A DNA stretch of 64,000 nucleotides from the NCBI GenBank assembly GCA_035476815.1, contig DATILD010000036.1, forward strand, positions 15,197 through 79,196, read 5' to 3'. The translations under genes were made by a program, and so were the position numbers. Position 1 is the first letter of the stretch. Each line of letters opens with the position of its first letter. Positions 32,433-43,022 of this stretch are shown here, one piece after another. The stretch comes from Methylibium sp035476815. GTDB taxonomy: Bacteria; Pseudomonadota; Gammaproteobacteria; Burkholderiales; Burkholderiaceae_C. The notes beneath the pieces were generated by a model. It did not search any database, was not told the DNA's origin, and saw nothing but the letters and a program-made list of their open reading frames with translations.

Positions 32433-35271
32433 AGCCGGCCAGCCGCTCGCGCATCTGCGCCACCACCGCGGCCGGCGCGCGCGCGACGAAGCTCTGGTTG
32501 CCCAGTTGCGCCTCGGCCTTGGCGATCTCGCCCTCGAGGCGCGCGATCTCCTTGGACAGCCGCTCGCGCTCGGCCGCGACGTCGATCTCGACATGCAGCG
32601 CCAGCCGCGCGTCGCCGAGCACCGACACCGGCGCCGCGGCGGTCGCCTCGGCGAACGCGGCCTCGCCGTCGACCACCCGCACCTCGCCGAGCTTGGCCAG
32701 CGCCTTGAGCAGCGGCGCCGCCTGGGTGATGAAGGCCGCGTCGCCATGCGTCAGCAGCGGCACCCGTTCGGCCGGCGACAGGTTCATCTCGGCGCGCAGG
32801 TTGCGGCAGGCGCCGACCAGGGCCTTGAGCTTGCCGACCCAGGCGTCGGCCTGCGGGTCGACCTTGTCGAGCTGAGCCTCGGGGTAGCGCGCCAGCGCCA
32901 GCACCGCGTCGCTGCCGGCGACCTTGCGCTCGGCCACCGGCGCGACCACCTGCCACAGCTCCTCGGTGATGAAGGGCGTCAGCGGGTGCAGCAGGCGCAG
33001 CACGGTCTCGAGCACGCGGATCAGCGTGCGGCGCGTGGCGCGCTGGATGGCCGCGTCGCCGACGGCGATCTGGACCTTGGCGATCTCGAGGTACCAGTCG
33101 CAGTACTCGTCCCAGACGAAGCTGTAGATGGTGTTGGCGACCAGGTCGAGCCGGTAGTCGGCGAAGCCCTGCGCCACAGCCGCTTCAACGCGTTGCAGCT
33201 CGCCGACGATCCAGCGGTCGGCCGGGCCGAAGTCGAGGTAGCCGCCGGGCACACATTCCTCGGCGCCATGCGGCTTGAAGCCGCAGTAGTTGCGGCTTAC
33301 CTCCTCCGGAGATAAGCCTTCACTGCAACTGCGCTGCGCTTCGTTGTCCTGCCCCGGAGTGCAGTTCATCATCACGAAGCGCGTGGCGTTCCACAGCTTG
33401 TTGCAGAAATTGCGGTAACCCTCGCAACGCCTGGTGTCGAAGTTGATGTTGCGGCCCAGGCTCGCGTAGCTGGCCATCGTGAAGCGCAGCGCGTCGGCAC
33501 CGTAGGCCGGCATGCCGTCGGGGAACTCCTTCTTCACGCGCGCGGCGACCTTGGGCGCAGTCTCGGGCTTGCGCAGGCCGGTGGTGCTCTTCTTCACCAG
33601 CGTGTCGAGGTCCACGCCCTGGATCAGGTCCACCGGGTCGAGCACGTTCCCTTCGGACTTGCTCATCTTCTTGCCTTCGCTGTCACGCACCATGCCGTGG
33701 ATGTACACGTGCTTGAACGGGACGCGGCCGGTGAAGTGGGTCGTCATCATGATCATCCGGGCGACCCAGAAGAAGATGATCTCGTAGCCGGTGACGAGCA
33801 CGCTGGACGGCAGGAAGAGGTCGAGCTCCTTCGTCTTCTCGGGCCAGCCGAGCGAGGAGAAGGGCACCAGCGCCGACGAGTACCAGGTGTCGAGCACGTC
33901 CGGATCGCGCGTCAGCGGGCCGGTGTAGCCGGCGGCCTTCGCCTTGGCCTGGGCCTCGTCCTCGCTGCGCGCGACGAACAGCTCGCCGCCGCTGCCGTAC
34001 CAGGCCGGGATCTGGTGGCCCCACCAGAGCTGGCGCGAGATGCACCAGTCCTGGATGTTCTTCATCCACTGGTCGTAGGTGTTGACCCAGTTCTCGGGGA
34101 CGAACTTCACCTCCCCGGAGGCGACCGCGTCGATCGCTTTCTGCGCGATCGACTTGCCGTCCGGGCCCGGCTTGCTGACGGCGACGAACCACTGGTCGGT
34201 CAGCATCGGCTCGACGATCTGGCCGGTGCGCGCGCAGCGCGGCACCATCAGCTTGTGCTTCTTGACCTCGACCAGCAGGCCCAGCGCCTCGAGGTCGGCG
34301 ACCACCCGCTTGCGCGCGACGAAGCGGTCCAGGCCGCGGTAGGCGGCCGGGGCGTTGTCGTTGACCTTGGCGTCGAGGTCGAGCACGCCGATCATCGGCA
34401 GCCCGTGGCGCTGGCCGACCGCGTAGTCGTTCGGGTCATGCGCCGGCGTGACCTTGACGACGCCGGTGCCGAAGGCGCGATCGACGTAGGCGTCGGCGAT
34501 CACCGGGATGTCGCGCTCGCACAGCGGCAGGCGGACCGTCTGGCCTATCAGCGCCGTGTAGCGCTCGTCCTCCGGGTGCACCATCACCGCGACGTCACCG
34601 AGCATGGTCTCGGGCCGGGTCGTCGCGACCACCACCGCACCGCTGCCGTCGGTCAGCGGATAGCGGATGTGCCACAAGTGGCCGTCCTCCTCCTCGCTCT
34701 CGACCTCGAGGTCGGAGACGGCGGACTTCAGCACCGGGTCCCAGCTCACCAGCCGCTTGCCGCGGTAGATCAGGCCCTGCTCGTGGAGCTGCACGAAGGT
34801 GTCGGTGACGACCTTCGAGAGCTTCTCGTCCATCGTGAAGTATTCGTGGCCCCAGTCGACGCTGGCGCCGAGCCGGCGCATCTGCTGCGTGATCGTCGAG
34901 CCCGAATGCTCCTTCCATTCCCAGACGCGGGCGACGAAGTTCTTGCGGCCCAGGTCGTGGCGGCTCGAACCCTGCTGCTCCAACTGGCGCTCGACGACGA
35001 TCTGCGTCGCGATGCCGGCGTGGTCGGTGCCCGGCACCCACAGCGTGTTCTGTCCCTGCATCCGGTGGTAGCGCGTCAGCGCATCCATGATGGTCTGGTT
35101 GAACGCATGGCCCATGTGCAGCACGCCGGTCACGTTGGGCGGCGGAAGCTGGATGGCAAACGAGGCCTTGGCCGCGTCGAGCGTCGGCGCGAACAGGCCG
35201 CGCTGCTCCCACAGCGGCGCCCACTTGGCCTCGATCGGGGCGGGGTCGAAGGACTTGTCGAGTTCACTCAT
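32383..35271 (-). CDS. valS: Valyl-tRNA synthetase
   Basis: ValRS charges tRNA-Val and edits mischarged Thr. The 962-residue enzyme has the class I HIGH region PPPNVTGVLHMGHAFNQTIM, the editing-domain GTGVVKVTPAHDPNDY, the KMSKS loop GKKMSKSEGNVLDP and a C-terminal coiled coil (about 885-950, RLSKEIARLEGEIAKAEAQL). The start at 35271 gives MSELDKSFDPAPIEAKW. Residues 643-662, between GQD and CGF, are an extra 20-residue segment (NEAQRSCSEGLSPEEVSRNY) that I do not know from other ValRS. Its DNA is palindromic, which suggests an in-frame repeat insertion. Confidence 0.95.
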   Translation of the reverse strand: MSELDKSFDPAPIEAKWAPLWEQRGLFAPTLDAAKASFAIQLPPPNVTGVLHMGHAFNQTIMDALTRYHRMQGQNTLWVPGTDHAGIATQIVVERQLEQQGSSRHDLGRKNFVARVWEWKEHSGSTITQQMRRLGASVDWGHEYFTMDEKLSKVVTDTFVQLHEQGLIYRGKRLVSWDPVLKSAVSDLEVESEEEDGHLWHIRYPLTDGSGAVVVATTRPETMLGDVAVMVHPEDERYTALIGQTVRLPLCERDIPVIADAYVDRAFGTGVVKVTPAHDPNDYAVGQRHGLPMIGVLDLDAKVNDNAPAAYRGLDRFVARKRVVADLEALGLLVEVKKHKLMVPRCARTGQIVEPMLTDQWFVAVSKPGPDGKSIAQKAIDAVASGEVKFVPENWVNTYDQWMKNIQDWCISRQLWWGHQIPAWYGSGGELFVARSEDEAQAKAKAAGYTGPLTRDPDVLDTWYSSALVPFSSLGWPEKTKELDLFLPSSVLVTGYEIIFFWVARMIMMTTHFTGRVPFKHVYIHGMVRDSEGKKMSKSEGNVLDPVDLIQGVDLDTLVKKSTTGLRKPETAPKVAARVKKEFPDGMPAYGADALRFTMASYASLGRNINFDTRRCEGYRNFCNKLWNATRFVMMNCTPGQDNEAQRSCSEGLSPEEVSRNYCGFKPHGAEECVPGGYLDFGPADRWIVGELQRVEAAVAQGFADYRLDLVANTIYSFVWDEYCDWYLEIAKVQIAVGDAAIQRATRRTLIRVLETVLRLLHPLTPFITEELWQVVAPVAERKVAGSDAVLALARYPEAQLDKVDPQADAWVGKLKALVGACRNLRAEMNLSPAERVPLLTHGDAAFITQAAPLLKALAKLGEVRVVDGEAAFAEATAAAPVSVLGDARLALHVEIDVAAERERLSKEIARLEGEIAKAEAQLGNQSFVARAPAAVVAQMRERLAGFSSTLERVRLQRQRLG
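33289..33329. repeat. Palindromic insertion inside valS
   Basis: An outer 5-bp stem GTTGC/GCAAC encloses an 11-bp stem (33294-33304 with 33308-33318, one mismatch) around TCC. The surrounding 60 bp (33286-33345) code in frame for 20 residues of ValRS that relatives lack. This looks like a REP-type hairpin carried inside a coding gene. Confidence 0.65.
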
Positions 35272-35359
35272 GGGTGCGGCAGCCGGCTGGAAACGCGAGC
35301 GGCGCCCCACGGGACGCCGCTGCTTGCGAGACCGCGATTTTAGGGCGGGGGCCGACTCC

Positions 35360-35365
35360 TAGAAT
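35360..35365 (+). promoter_or_regulatory. Start-proximal -10 box (TAGAAT) of uvrD
   Basis: TAGAAT ends six nt before the uvrD ATG at 35372. No LexA box was seen beside it. Confidence 0.45.
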
Positions 35366-35371
35366 CCCGCC

Positions 35372-37747
<2,376 letters not shown>

Positions 37748-37749
37748 GC

Positions 37750-38049
37750 GTGGACGCGGTGGCGCTCGCGACGACCCTGGCGGTCGCGCCGCTGCTGGAG
37801 GAGATCGTGTTCCGGCTCGGCCTGCACGACGCCCTGCTGAAGCGCTGGGGCCCCGGCTGGCGGGCCAACGCAGCGGTGGCGCTGGCCTTCGGCGTGGCGC
37901 ATGCGTTGCTGCGCTCGCCGGGGCTCGGGCTGGGCGTGCTGCTGCCGGCGCTGGTGATCGGCGGGGTCTACGAGCGCTGGCGCCGCCTCTGGCCCTGCGT
38001 GCTGTTGCACGCTGCGTTCAACGGGATCTGGCTGCTAGCGCACCGGTGA
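37750..38049 (+). CDS. Minimal CPBP-type intramembrane metalloprotease
   Basis: A protein of about 99 residues that contains only the core of the CPBP (CAAX-protease/bacteriocin-processing) family. The motifs are APLLEEIVFRLGLHDAL (motif 1, Glu-Glu and Arg), ALAFGVAHALL (motif 2, His) and PCVLLHAAFNGIWLLAHR (motif 3, His and Asn). Full-length relatives have 200 or more residues and seven to eight membrane helices; here there is room for about three. A GTG at 37750 or TTG at 37744, inside the uvrD stop, must serve as start, so it is probably translated by coupling to uvrD. Substrate unknown. Its 3' end overlaps the convergent lipoprotein gene by 15 bp. Confidence 0.7.
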   Translation: MDAVALATTLAVAPLLEEIVFRLGLHDALLKRWGPGWRANAAVALAFGVAHALLRSPGLGLGVLLPALVIGGVYERWRRLWPCVLLHAAFNGIWLLAHR

Positions 38050-38346
38050 CGGCTGGGCCGGCGGCGGCTCGTTCGCCGCCGCGGGTTCAGGGGCCGACGC
38101 GGGAGGCGTGGGCTGGCGCGCCGCGGGCGCCGACGCCGCCGCGGCGGGCGCCTTGTCGTCGTCCTTCATCGCATCGATGCCGGCGCCGATCGCCTTGCCG
38201 GTCAGCTCGACGCCGGTGCTCACGACCGCGCCGGTCACGCTGACCGCGGCGCCGACCACCGCGCCGCCGACCGTCACGACCGCGCAGCCGCCGAGCAGGG
38301 CCGCGACAAGGACCGCGATGAGGAGGCGAAGACGCTGCTGGTTCAT
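38035..38346 (-). CDS. Small lipoprotein, Gly/Val- then Pro/Ala-rich
   Basis: A 103-residue lipoprotein: MNQQRLRLLIAVLVAALLGG ends in a lipobox LGGC with the lipidated Cys at residue 21. The mature N-terminal part is a Val/Gly/Ala repeat (VVTVGGAVVGAAVSVTGAVV) that resembles a glycine-zipper membrane segment. The C-terminal half is Pro/Ala-rich and disordered. Similar small lipoproteins of unknown role are common in Burkholderiales. It is divergent from phoX, whose Pho box lies within 50 bp of this start. Confidence 0.7.
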   Translation of the reverse strand: MNQQRLRLLIAVLVAALLGGCAVVTVGGAVVGAAVSVTGAVVSTGVELTGKAIGAGIDAMKDDDKAPAAAASAPAARQPTPPASAPEPAAANEPPPAQPSPVR

Positions 38347-38377
38347 GCCCCGAATTATCGCGACCGAGGCGCCCCCA

Positions 38378-38416
38378 GGTCACCTCGGGGTCACCGAGAT
38401 GTCACGGCGTTTTCAT
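38378..38416 (+). promoter_or_regulatory. Pho box of four 11-bp-phased units upstream of phoX
   Basis: Units GGTCAC, GGTCAC, TGTCAC and TTTCAT start at 38378, 38389, 38400 and 38411, exactly 11 bp apart. This is the spacing of PhoB direct repeats (consensus CTGTCAT plus 4 bp). The array ends about 75 bp before the phoX ATG. PhoB induction under phosphate starvation is inferred. Confidence 0.75.
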
Positions 38417-38490
38417 GCGCGCTGCCTACCGTCCGTGAGTTTTTCCGCAGCCCGTCCGCGGGCCTCACCCAGCAGTCGCAAGGACACCCC

Positions 38491-40791
38491 ATGAACAAAC
38501 CCGTTGACTTCCCGGTCGCGCGTATCGCCGGCCATGAGGACGAGAACAGCAACGACAGCGCCAACCCCAGCTTCAGCGAGGTGCTCGACGCGCGCCTGAG
38601 CCGCCGCTCGCTGCTGCGCGGCGGCGTCGGCACGGCCGCCGCTGCGGTGCTCGGCGGCCTGGGCCTGTCGGCCTGCGGCGGCGGTGGCGACGCCGTTGCG
38701 GCCACCGAAGGTGCGCAGGGCGCGGCCGGCCAGCCCTATGGCCTCAACCCGATCCGCTCGCTGAACTTCACGCCGGTGGCCAAGAGCATCGCCGACATGG
38801 TGACCGTGCCGGCCGAGTACGACTACAGCGTGCTGATCGCGCTCGGCGACCCGCTCGACGCGGCCACGCCGAACTACAAGAACGACGGCACCGATACCGA
38901 CTTCGACCACCGCTCGGGTGACCACCACGACGGCATGGAGTACTTCGGCCTCAGCGCCAGCGGCAAGGAGCGCGACGTCAACGGCTCGAAACGCGGCCTG
39001 CTCGTGATGAACCACGAGGCGACCAGCCACCCGGGTGGTTGGCGGCCGTCGATCTTCATCCACGCGACCGGCGGCACGAACACCGCGGTGCGCCCGGCCG
39101 CCGAGGTCGAGAAGGAGTTCGGCATCCACGGCCTGGCCGTCGTCGAGGTACGCAAGGCGGACGGCAAGTTCGAGTACGTCCGCGCCTCGGGCTACAACCG
39201 TCGTATCACGCCGCTGACGCCGGTCGAGGTCTCGGGCCCGCTGCGTGGCCATCCGCTGATGGTCACGAAGTACGACCCGAGCGGCCGCACGACGCGCGGC
39301 ACGCTGAACAACTGCGGCACCGGCTACACGCCCTGGGGCACCTACCTGAGCGGCGAGGAGAACTGGGCTGGCTACTTCACCCGCAGCGCCGTCGACGACG
39401 CCGCGCGCGGCAACGACAAGAGCACCGTCGGCCTGCGCCGCTACGGCCGCGCCCAGGGCGCCGCCAGCCGCCATGGCTGGGAGACCCCGGTCGACCCGGC
39501 CAATGCCGACCGCTACGCGCGCTGGAACATCGGCAAGACGGGCGCCTCGGTCGACGGCAGCGACGACTACCGCAACGAGCTCAACGGCATGGGCTGGGTC
39601 GCCGAGCTGGATCCCTACGATCCGCTGGCCCCGGTGAAGAAGCGCAGCGCGCTCGGCCGCTTCGCGCACGAGAGCGCGGTGTTCGGCCCGCGCCAGCCGG
39701 GCAAGCCACTGGCGGTCTACCTGGGCGACGACTCGCAAGGCGAGTACATGTACAAGTTCGTCTCGGACGCCAAGTGGACGCCGGCCGACGCCGAGCCGCA
39801 GAACCGCCTCGCCGCCGGCGACAAGTTCCTCGACCAGGGCAAGCTCTACGTCGCCAAGTACCACGCCGACGGCACCGGCGAGTGGATCGAGCTGACGATC
39901 GCCAACCCGGCGATCGCCGGCTACGCGGCCTACGCCTTCGCCGACCAGGTCGACGTGCTCGTGCACGCGCGGCTCGCTGCCGACGCGGTCGGCGCGACCA
40001 AGATGGACCGTCCGGAGTGGTGCGCCGTGAACCCGGCGAACGGCGAGGTCTACGTGACGATGACGAACAACAGCAACCGCAAGGTCGAACCCAGCGGCAC
40101 GCAGTTCGGCCTCGACGCGGCCAACCCGCGCGCCTACGTGGACCGGGACGGTCCCGGGACCTCGCAAGGCAACGTCAACGGCCACATCATCCGCATGGCG
40201 GAGCAGGGCGGCGAGTCCTCGGCCACGAGCTTCAGCTGGGACGTCTACCTGTTCGGCGCCGAGGCCGATTCGCTGGCCGGCGTCAACCTGTCGGGCCTGA
40301 GCGATGCGCAGGACTTCTCCAGCCCCGACGGCCTGTGGTTCAGCCCCTGCACCGGCGTGTGCTGGATCCAGACCGACGACGGCGCCTACACCAACCAGAC
40401 CAACTGCATGATGCTGGCGGGCCTGCCCGGCCAGGTGGGTGACGGCGAGAAGCAGACGCTGACCTACACCAAGGGCGACGGCAGCACGGTCGCGGTGGAC
40501 ACCTACGTCGGCGCGAAGCCGGCGGCGGACAGGCTGGCGCGCTTCCTGGTCGGCCCGGTCGATTGCGAGATCACCGGCTGCACCGAGACGCCCGACGGCA
40601 AGGCGCTGTTCGTCAACATCCAGCACCCGGGCGAGCGCACGCCGGTCGCGGCGCTGCAGGCGGCCGGTGGCGACAACACCAGCGCCTTCATCAGCCAGTG
40701 GCCGGCCAACGCAGGCTACGGCGCCGGCCGTCGGCCGCGCTCGGCGACGATCGTCATCACCCGCAAGGACGGCGGTCGCGTCGGCGAGTGA
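38491..40791 (+). CDS. phoX: PhoX-family alkaline phosphatase
   Basis: PhoX is a calcium/iron-dependent phosphatase exported by Tat that releases phosphate from organic esters. The 766-residue precursor has the twin-arginine motif SRRSLLRGG at residues 37-45 followed by a hydrophobic stretch and LSACGGGG, which may also be a lipobox. Family segments include GLLVMNHEATSHPGGWRP, the NNCGTGYTPWGTYLSGEENW block, RFAHESAVFG, YLGDDSQGEYMYKFVSDAKW and SPDGLWFSPCTGVCWIQTDD. The four-unit Pho box just upstream supports a phosphate-starvation role. It ends at a strong terminator. Confidence 0.92.
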   Translation: MNKPVDFPVARIAGHEDENSNDSANPSFSEVLDARLSRRSLLRGGVGTAAAAVLGGLGLSACGGGGDAVAATEGAQGAAGQPYGLNPIRSLNFTPVAKSIADMVTVPAEYDYSVLIALGDPLDAATPNYKNDGTDTDFDHRSGDHHDGMEYFGLSASGKERDVNGSKRGLLVMNHEATSHPGGWRPSIFIHATGGTNTAVRPAAEVEKEFGIHGLAVVEVRKADGKFEYVRASGYNRRITPLTPVEVSGPLRGHPLMVTKYDPSGRTTRGTLNNCGTGYTPWGTYLSGEENWAGYFTRSAVDDAARGNDKSTVGLRRYGRAQGAASRHGWETPVDPANADRYARWNIGKTGASVDGSDDYRNELNGMGWVAELDPYDPLAPVKKRSALGRFAHESAVFGPRQPGKPLAVYLGDDSQGEYMYKFVSDAKWTPADAEPQNRLAAGDKFLDQGKLYVAKYHADGTGEWIELTIANPAIAGYAAYAFADQVDVLVHARLAADAVGATKMDRPEWCAVNPANGEVYVTMTNNSNRKVEPSGTQFGLDAANPRAYVDRDGPGTSQGNVNGHIIRMAEQGGESSATSFSWDVYLFGAEADSLAGVNLSGLSDAQDFSSPDGLWFSPCTGVCWIQTDDGAYTNQTNCMMLAGLPGQVGDGEKQTLTYTKGDGSTVAVDTYVGAKPAADRLARFLVGPVDCEITGCTETPDGKALFVNIQHPGERTPVAALQAAGGDNTSAFISQWPANAGYGAGRRPRSATIVITRKDGGRVGE

Positions 40792-40834
40792 GAGGCCTCT
40801 TCGTGCCCCCCGCTGCGTTCGGGGGGTATTGCAC

Positions 40835-40865
40835 GGCCGGCCCGATGGGCCGGCCATTTTCTTTC
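40835..40865 (+). terminator. Terminator after phoX
   Basis: GGCCGGCCC (40835-40843) pairs with 40847-40855 across GAT, followed by ATTTTCTTT. A second hairpin (CCCCCCG at 40806-40812 with 40820-40826) lies just before it. Confidence 0.8.
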
Positions 40866-41655
40866 AGGCCAGCGCGGTCGCGTCCGGCTCGTCGAGCTCG
40901 AAGGCGTCGACGAAGGTGAAGTACAGCGACGCGTAGAACACCGTCGAGAACATCATCGCGCCCGGCAGCAGCGCCAGTGTGGCGCTCTGCGGGCTGCCGA
41001 GCAGCAGGAACACCGTCTGCGACAGCACGGCATAGGCGACCGTGATGCCGAACCAGGTCAGGCCGTAGACCGCGAAGGCGCCGAGGCTGCGCAGGCAGGC
41101 CACGACGCTCGCGAACACCGCCTTCGGCACGTCCATGCGGCCCCAGTACACCAGGGCCGGCGCATGCCAGAACACCAGCGACAGGATCGACACCACGGCG
41201 AGCCGCAGCGCGAGGCCGGTGCCGAGGTTGGCGTCCTGCAGCGTCTCGGGCGTCGCGCTGCCCTTGGCCACGGCCTCCAGCGCCGCGTCGAAGCGCCCGC
41301 CGTCGAGGGCCTGCACGAGCCACAGGGTGACGATCGCGGCCAGCGCATAGGCGAAACCGAGCGACACCAGGCGCCGCCGCTGCAGCGGATCACGCCATGG
41401 CGCAAGCAGCGGCGCGAGCTGCGGCGGCCGGCCGTCGAGCGCGCTGCGGGTCGCGAGCATGAAGGCCAGCGTCGCCGCGGGCATCAGCGCCAGCGCCAGC
41501 ACCGGCCCGACGATCGGCAGCTGCACCAGCAGCAGGGCCGCAAAGCCGGTCAGCCCGAACAGCGCGCCGAACAGCAGCGGCTGGCGGAAGAACACGCGAA
41601 AGCCCGCGCGCACCCACAACACGCCGGCGCGCGCCGGCACGGTCTTGAGCTTCAT
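40864..41655 (-). CDS. BPSS1780-family membrane protein
   Basis: A 263-residue inner-membrane protein with about six membrane segments (residues 27-50, 52-72, 100-120, 150-170, 180-210 and 225-250). It starts MKLKTVPARAGVLWVRAGFR and contains QLPIVGPVLALALMPAATLA and VLYWGRMDVPKAVFASVVACL-type segments shared with the Burkholderia BPSS1780 family. Its function is unknown. The ATG overlaps the thrB stop by ATGA, so the two are co-translated in the order thrB then this gene. Confidence 0.8.
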   Translation of the reverse strand: MKLKTVPARAGVLWVRAGFRVFFRQPLLFGALFGLTGFAALLLVQLPIVGPVLALALMPAATLAFMLATRSALDGRPPQLAPLLAPWRDPLQRRRLVSLGFAYALAAIVTLWLVQALDGGRFDAALEAVAKGSATPETLQDANLGTGLALRLAVVSILSLVFWHAPALVYWGRMDVPKAVFASVVACLRSLGAFAVYGLTWFGITVAYAVLSQTVFLLLGSPQSATLALLPGAMMFSTVFYASLYFTFVDAFELDEPDATALA

Positions 41656-42629
41656 CGGGCCAGCGGCGGATGCCAGGGCAGCGCGACGCGCTCGCGCAGC
41701 ACGCGCTCGAAGTGCGCCGGGTCGTGCGGCGTGAGCATGCTGGCCTCGCGCGGCAGGTGGACGTCCCACAGCCGCGACACCCAGAAGCGCAGCGCCGCGG
41801 CCCGCAGCAGCGCCGGCAGCAGGCGCTGCTCGTCGCCGCTGAGCGGGCGCACGTCGTCGTAGGCGGTGACGAAGGCGGCGGCACGCTCCTCGTCGAGGCG
41901 GCCGGTCGGCAGGTCGATGCACCAGTCGTTCAGGCACACCGCGATGTCGAAGGCCAGCCGGTCGACGCCGGCGAAGTAGAAGTCGAAGAAGCCGGTGAGG
42001 TGCGGGTGGCCGCCGGGGCCGTCCTCGAACATCACGTTGTCGCGGAACAGGTCGGCGTGGATCGGCCCGCGCGGCAGCGCGGCGTCCGAGGCCGAGGCGG
42101 CGACGCTGTGCTGGAAGGCGAGCTCGGCGTCGATCAGCGCGCGCTGGTCATCGCTCAGGTGCGGCCGCAGCAGCGGGATGGTCTCGTCCCACCAGGCCAG
42201 GCCGCGCAGATTGGGCTGGTGGCGCGGGTAGCTGGCGCCCGCGTGGTGCATGTGGGCCAGCATCGCGCCGACCTGGCGGCAATGCGCGGCGCTGGGGGCC
42301 ATGGCATGACCGCCGCGCAGCCGGTCGACGACCGCGGCCGGCTTGCCGTGCAGCGTGTGCAGGATCTCGCCGCGCTCGTCGGCCTGCGGTCCGGGCACCG
42401 GGATGTCACGCTGCTTCAGATGCTGCATCAGGTGCAGGTAGAAGGGCAGCTGCTCGAAGCTCAGGCGCTCGAACACCGTGAGCACGAACTCGCCATGCTC
42501 GGCGCTGAGGAAGTAGTTGGTGTTCTCGATGCCGGCGGCGATCGGCTTCAGCGCCAACAGAGCGCCGAGGCCGACGCGGTGCGTGAGGGCGGCGGCCTCG
42601 TCGAAGCCGACTTCCGTGAAGACCGCCAT
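41652..42629 (-). CDS. thrB: Homoserine kinase (aminoglycoside-phosphotransferase fold)
   Basis: This is the non-GHMP type of ThrB found in many Proteobacteria; it phosphorylates homoserine in threonine synthesis. The 325-residue protein begins MAVFTEVGFDEAAALTHRVG, has AAGIENTNYFLSAEHGEFVL for nucleotide binding, the Brenner motif GPIHADLFRDNVMFED and the metal-binding GFFDFYFAGVDRLAFDIAVC. It lies six bp after the DUF2782 gene on the same strand, giving an operon DUF2782-thrB-BPSS1780 that runs away from polA. thrA and thrC are not in the window. Confidence 0.92.
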   Translation of the reverse strand: MAVFTEVGFDEAAALTHRVGLGALLALKPIAAGIENTNYFLSAEHGEFVLTVFERLSFEQLPFYLHLMQHLKQRDIPVPGPQADERGEILHTLHGKPAAVVDRLRGGHAMAPSAAHCRQVGAMLAHMHHAGASYPRHQPNLRGLAWWDETIPLLRPHLSDDQRALIDAELAFQHSVAASASDAALPRGPIHADLFRDNVMFEDGPGGHPHLTGFFDFYFAGVDRLAFDIAVCLNDWCIDLPTGRLDEERAAAFVTAYDDVRPLSGDEQRLLPALLRAAALRFWVSRLWDVHLPREASMLTPHDPAHFERVLRERVALPWHPPLAR

Positions 42630-42635
42630 CGCGGC

Positions 42636-42974
42636 CTAGAACGAAAGAACGCGCCAGACCGCCTGGCCGGTGGCGCCCTTGCCCGAATGCGGGCCCTCGA
42701 CGTTGTCGCGGCCGGCGTCCAGCGGCAGCACCTCGTACTCGGCCTTGATCGGGCCCTTGGGCTTGACCTTGGTGCTGCGCACGGCGCCGCGCACGCGCAC
42801 TTCCTCGATGCGGGCGTTGTCGTCCTCGATCACGGTGCGCTTGACGGCCGGTTCGGTGGCGGTGGCGGCCAGGCCGGCCTTGGGCTCGGCCGGGGCGGCG
42901 CCCTGGGCCGGGGCCGCGAGCGCGGTGCCCGCCAGGGCGGCGAGGACGGCGAGGGAAAGCAGGCGCGACGACAT
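42636..42974 (-). CDS. DUF2782 domain protein, exported
   Basis: A 112-residue protein with a signal peptide (MSSRLLSLAVLAALAGTALA, cleavage before APAQG). The DUF2782 domain lies at about 55-112, with KRTVIEDDNARIEEVRVRG and the end GQAVWRVLSF. Function unknown, but the family is nearly always next to thrB and polA in beta- and gammaproteobacteria, as here. The start at 42974 has a TACAAT box six nt upstream. It is divergent from polA by only 48 bp. Confidence 0.88.
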   Translation of the reverse strand: MSSRLLSLAVLAALAGTALAAPAQGAAPAEPKAGLAATATEPAVKRTVIEDDNARIEEVRVRGAVRSTKVKPKGPIKAEYEVLPLDAGRDNVEGPHSGKGATGQAVWRVLSF

Positions 42975-42980
42975 GGCTCG

Positions 42981-42986
42981 ATTGTA
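42981..42986 (-). promoter_or_regulatory. Start-proximal -10 box (TACAAT) of the DUF2782 gene
   Basis: On the minus strand TACAAT ends six nt before the ATG at 42974. Its -35 region would fall onto the -10 area of the divergent polA promoter. Confidence 0.5.
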
Positions 42987-43010
42987 GGCCGGCCATCCGC
43001 GGCCAGCCGC

Positions 43011-43016
43011 CACAAT
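43011..43016 (+). promoter_or_regulatory. Start-proximal -10 box (CACAAT) of polA
   Basis: CACAAT ends six nt before the polA ATG at 43023, predicting a leaderless mRNA that competes with the DUF2782 promoter 25 bp away. Confidence 0.5.
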
Positions 43017-43022
43017 CGCCCC

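Noticed and set aside
41670..43022. Upstream extension of the polA frame (about 450 residues)
   Set aside because: It is antisense to thrB and DUF2782 and shows no polymerase homology; ATG at 43023 gives the standard N-terminus.
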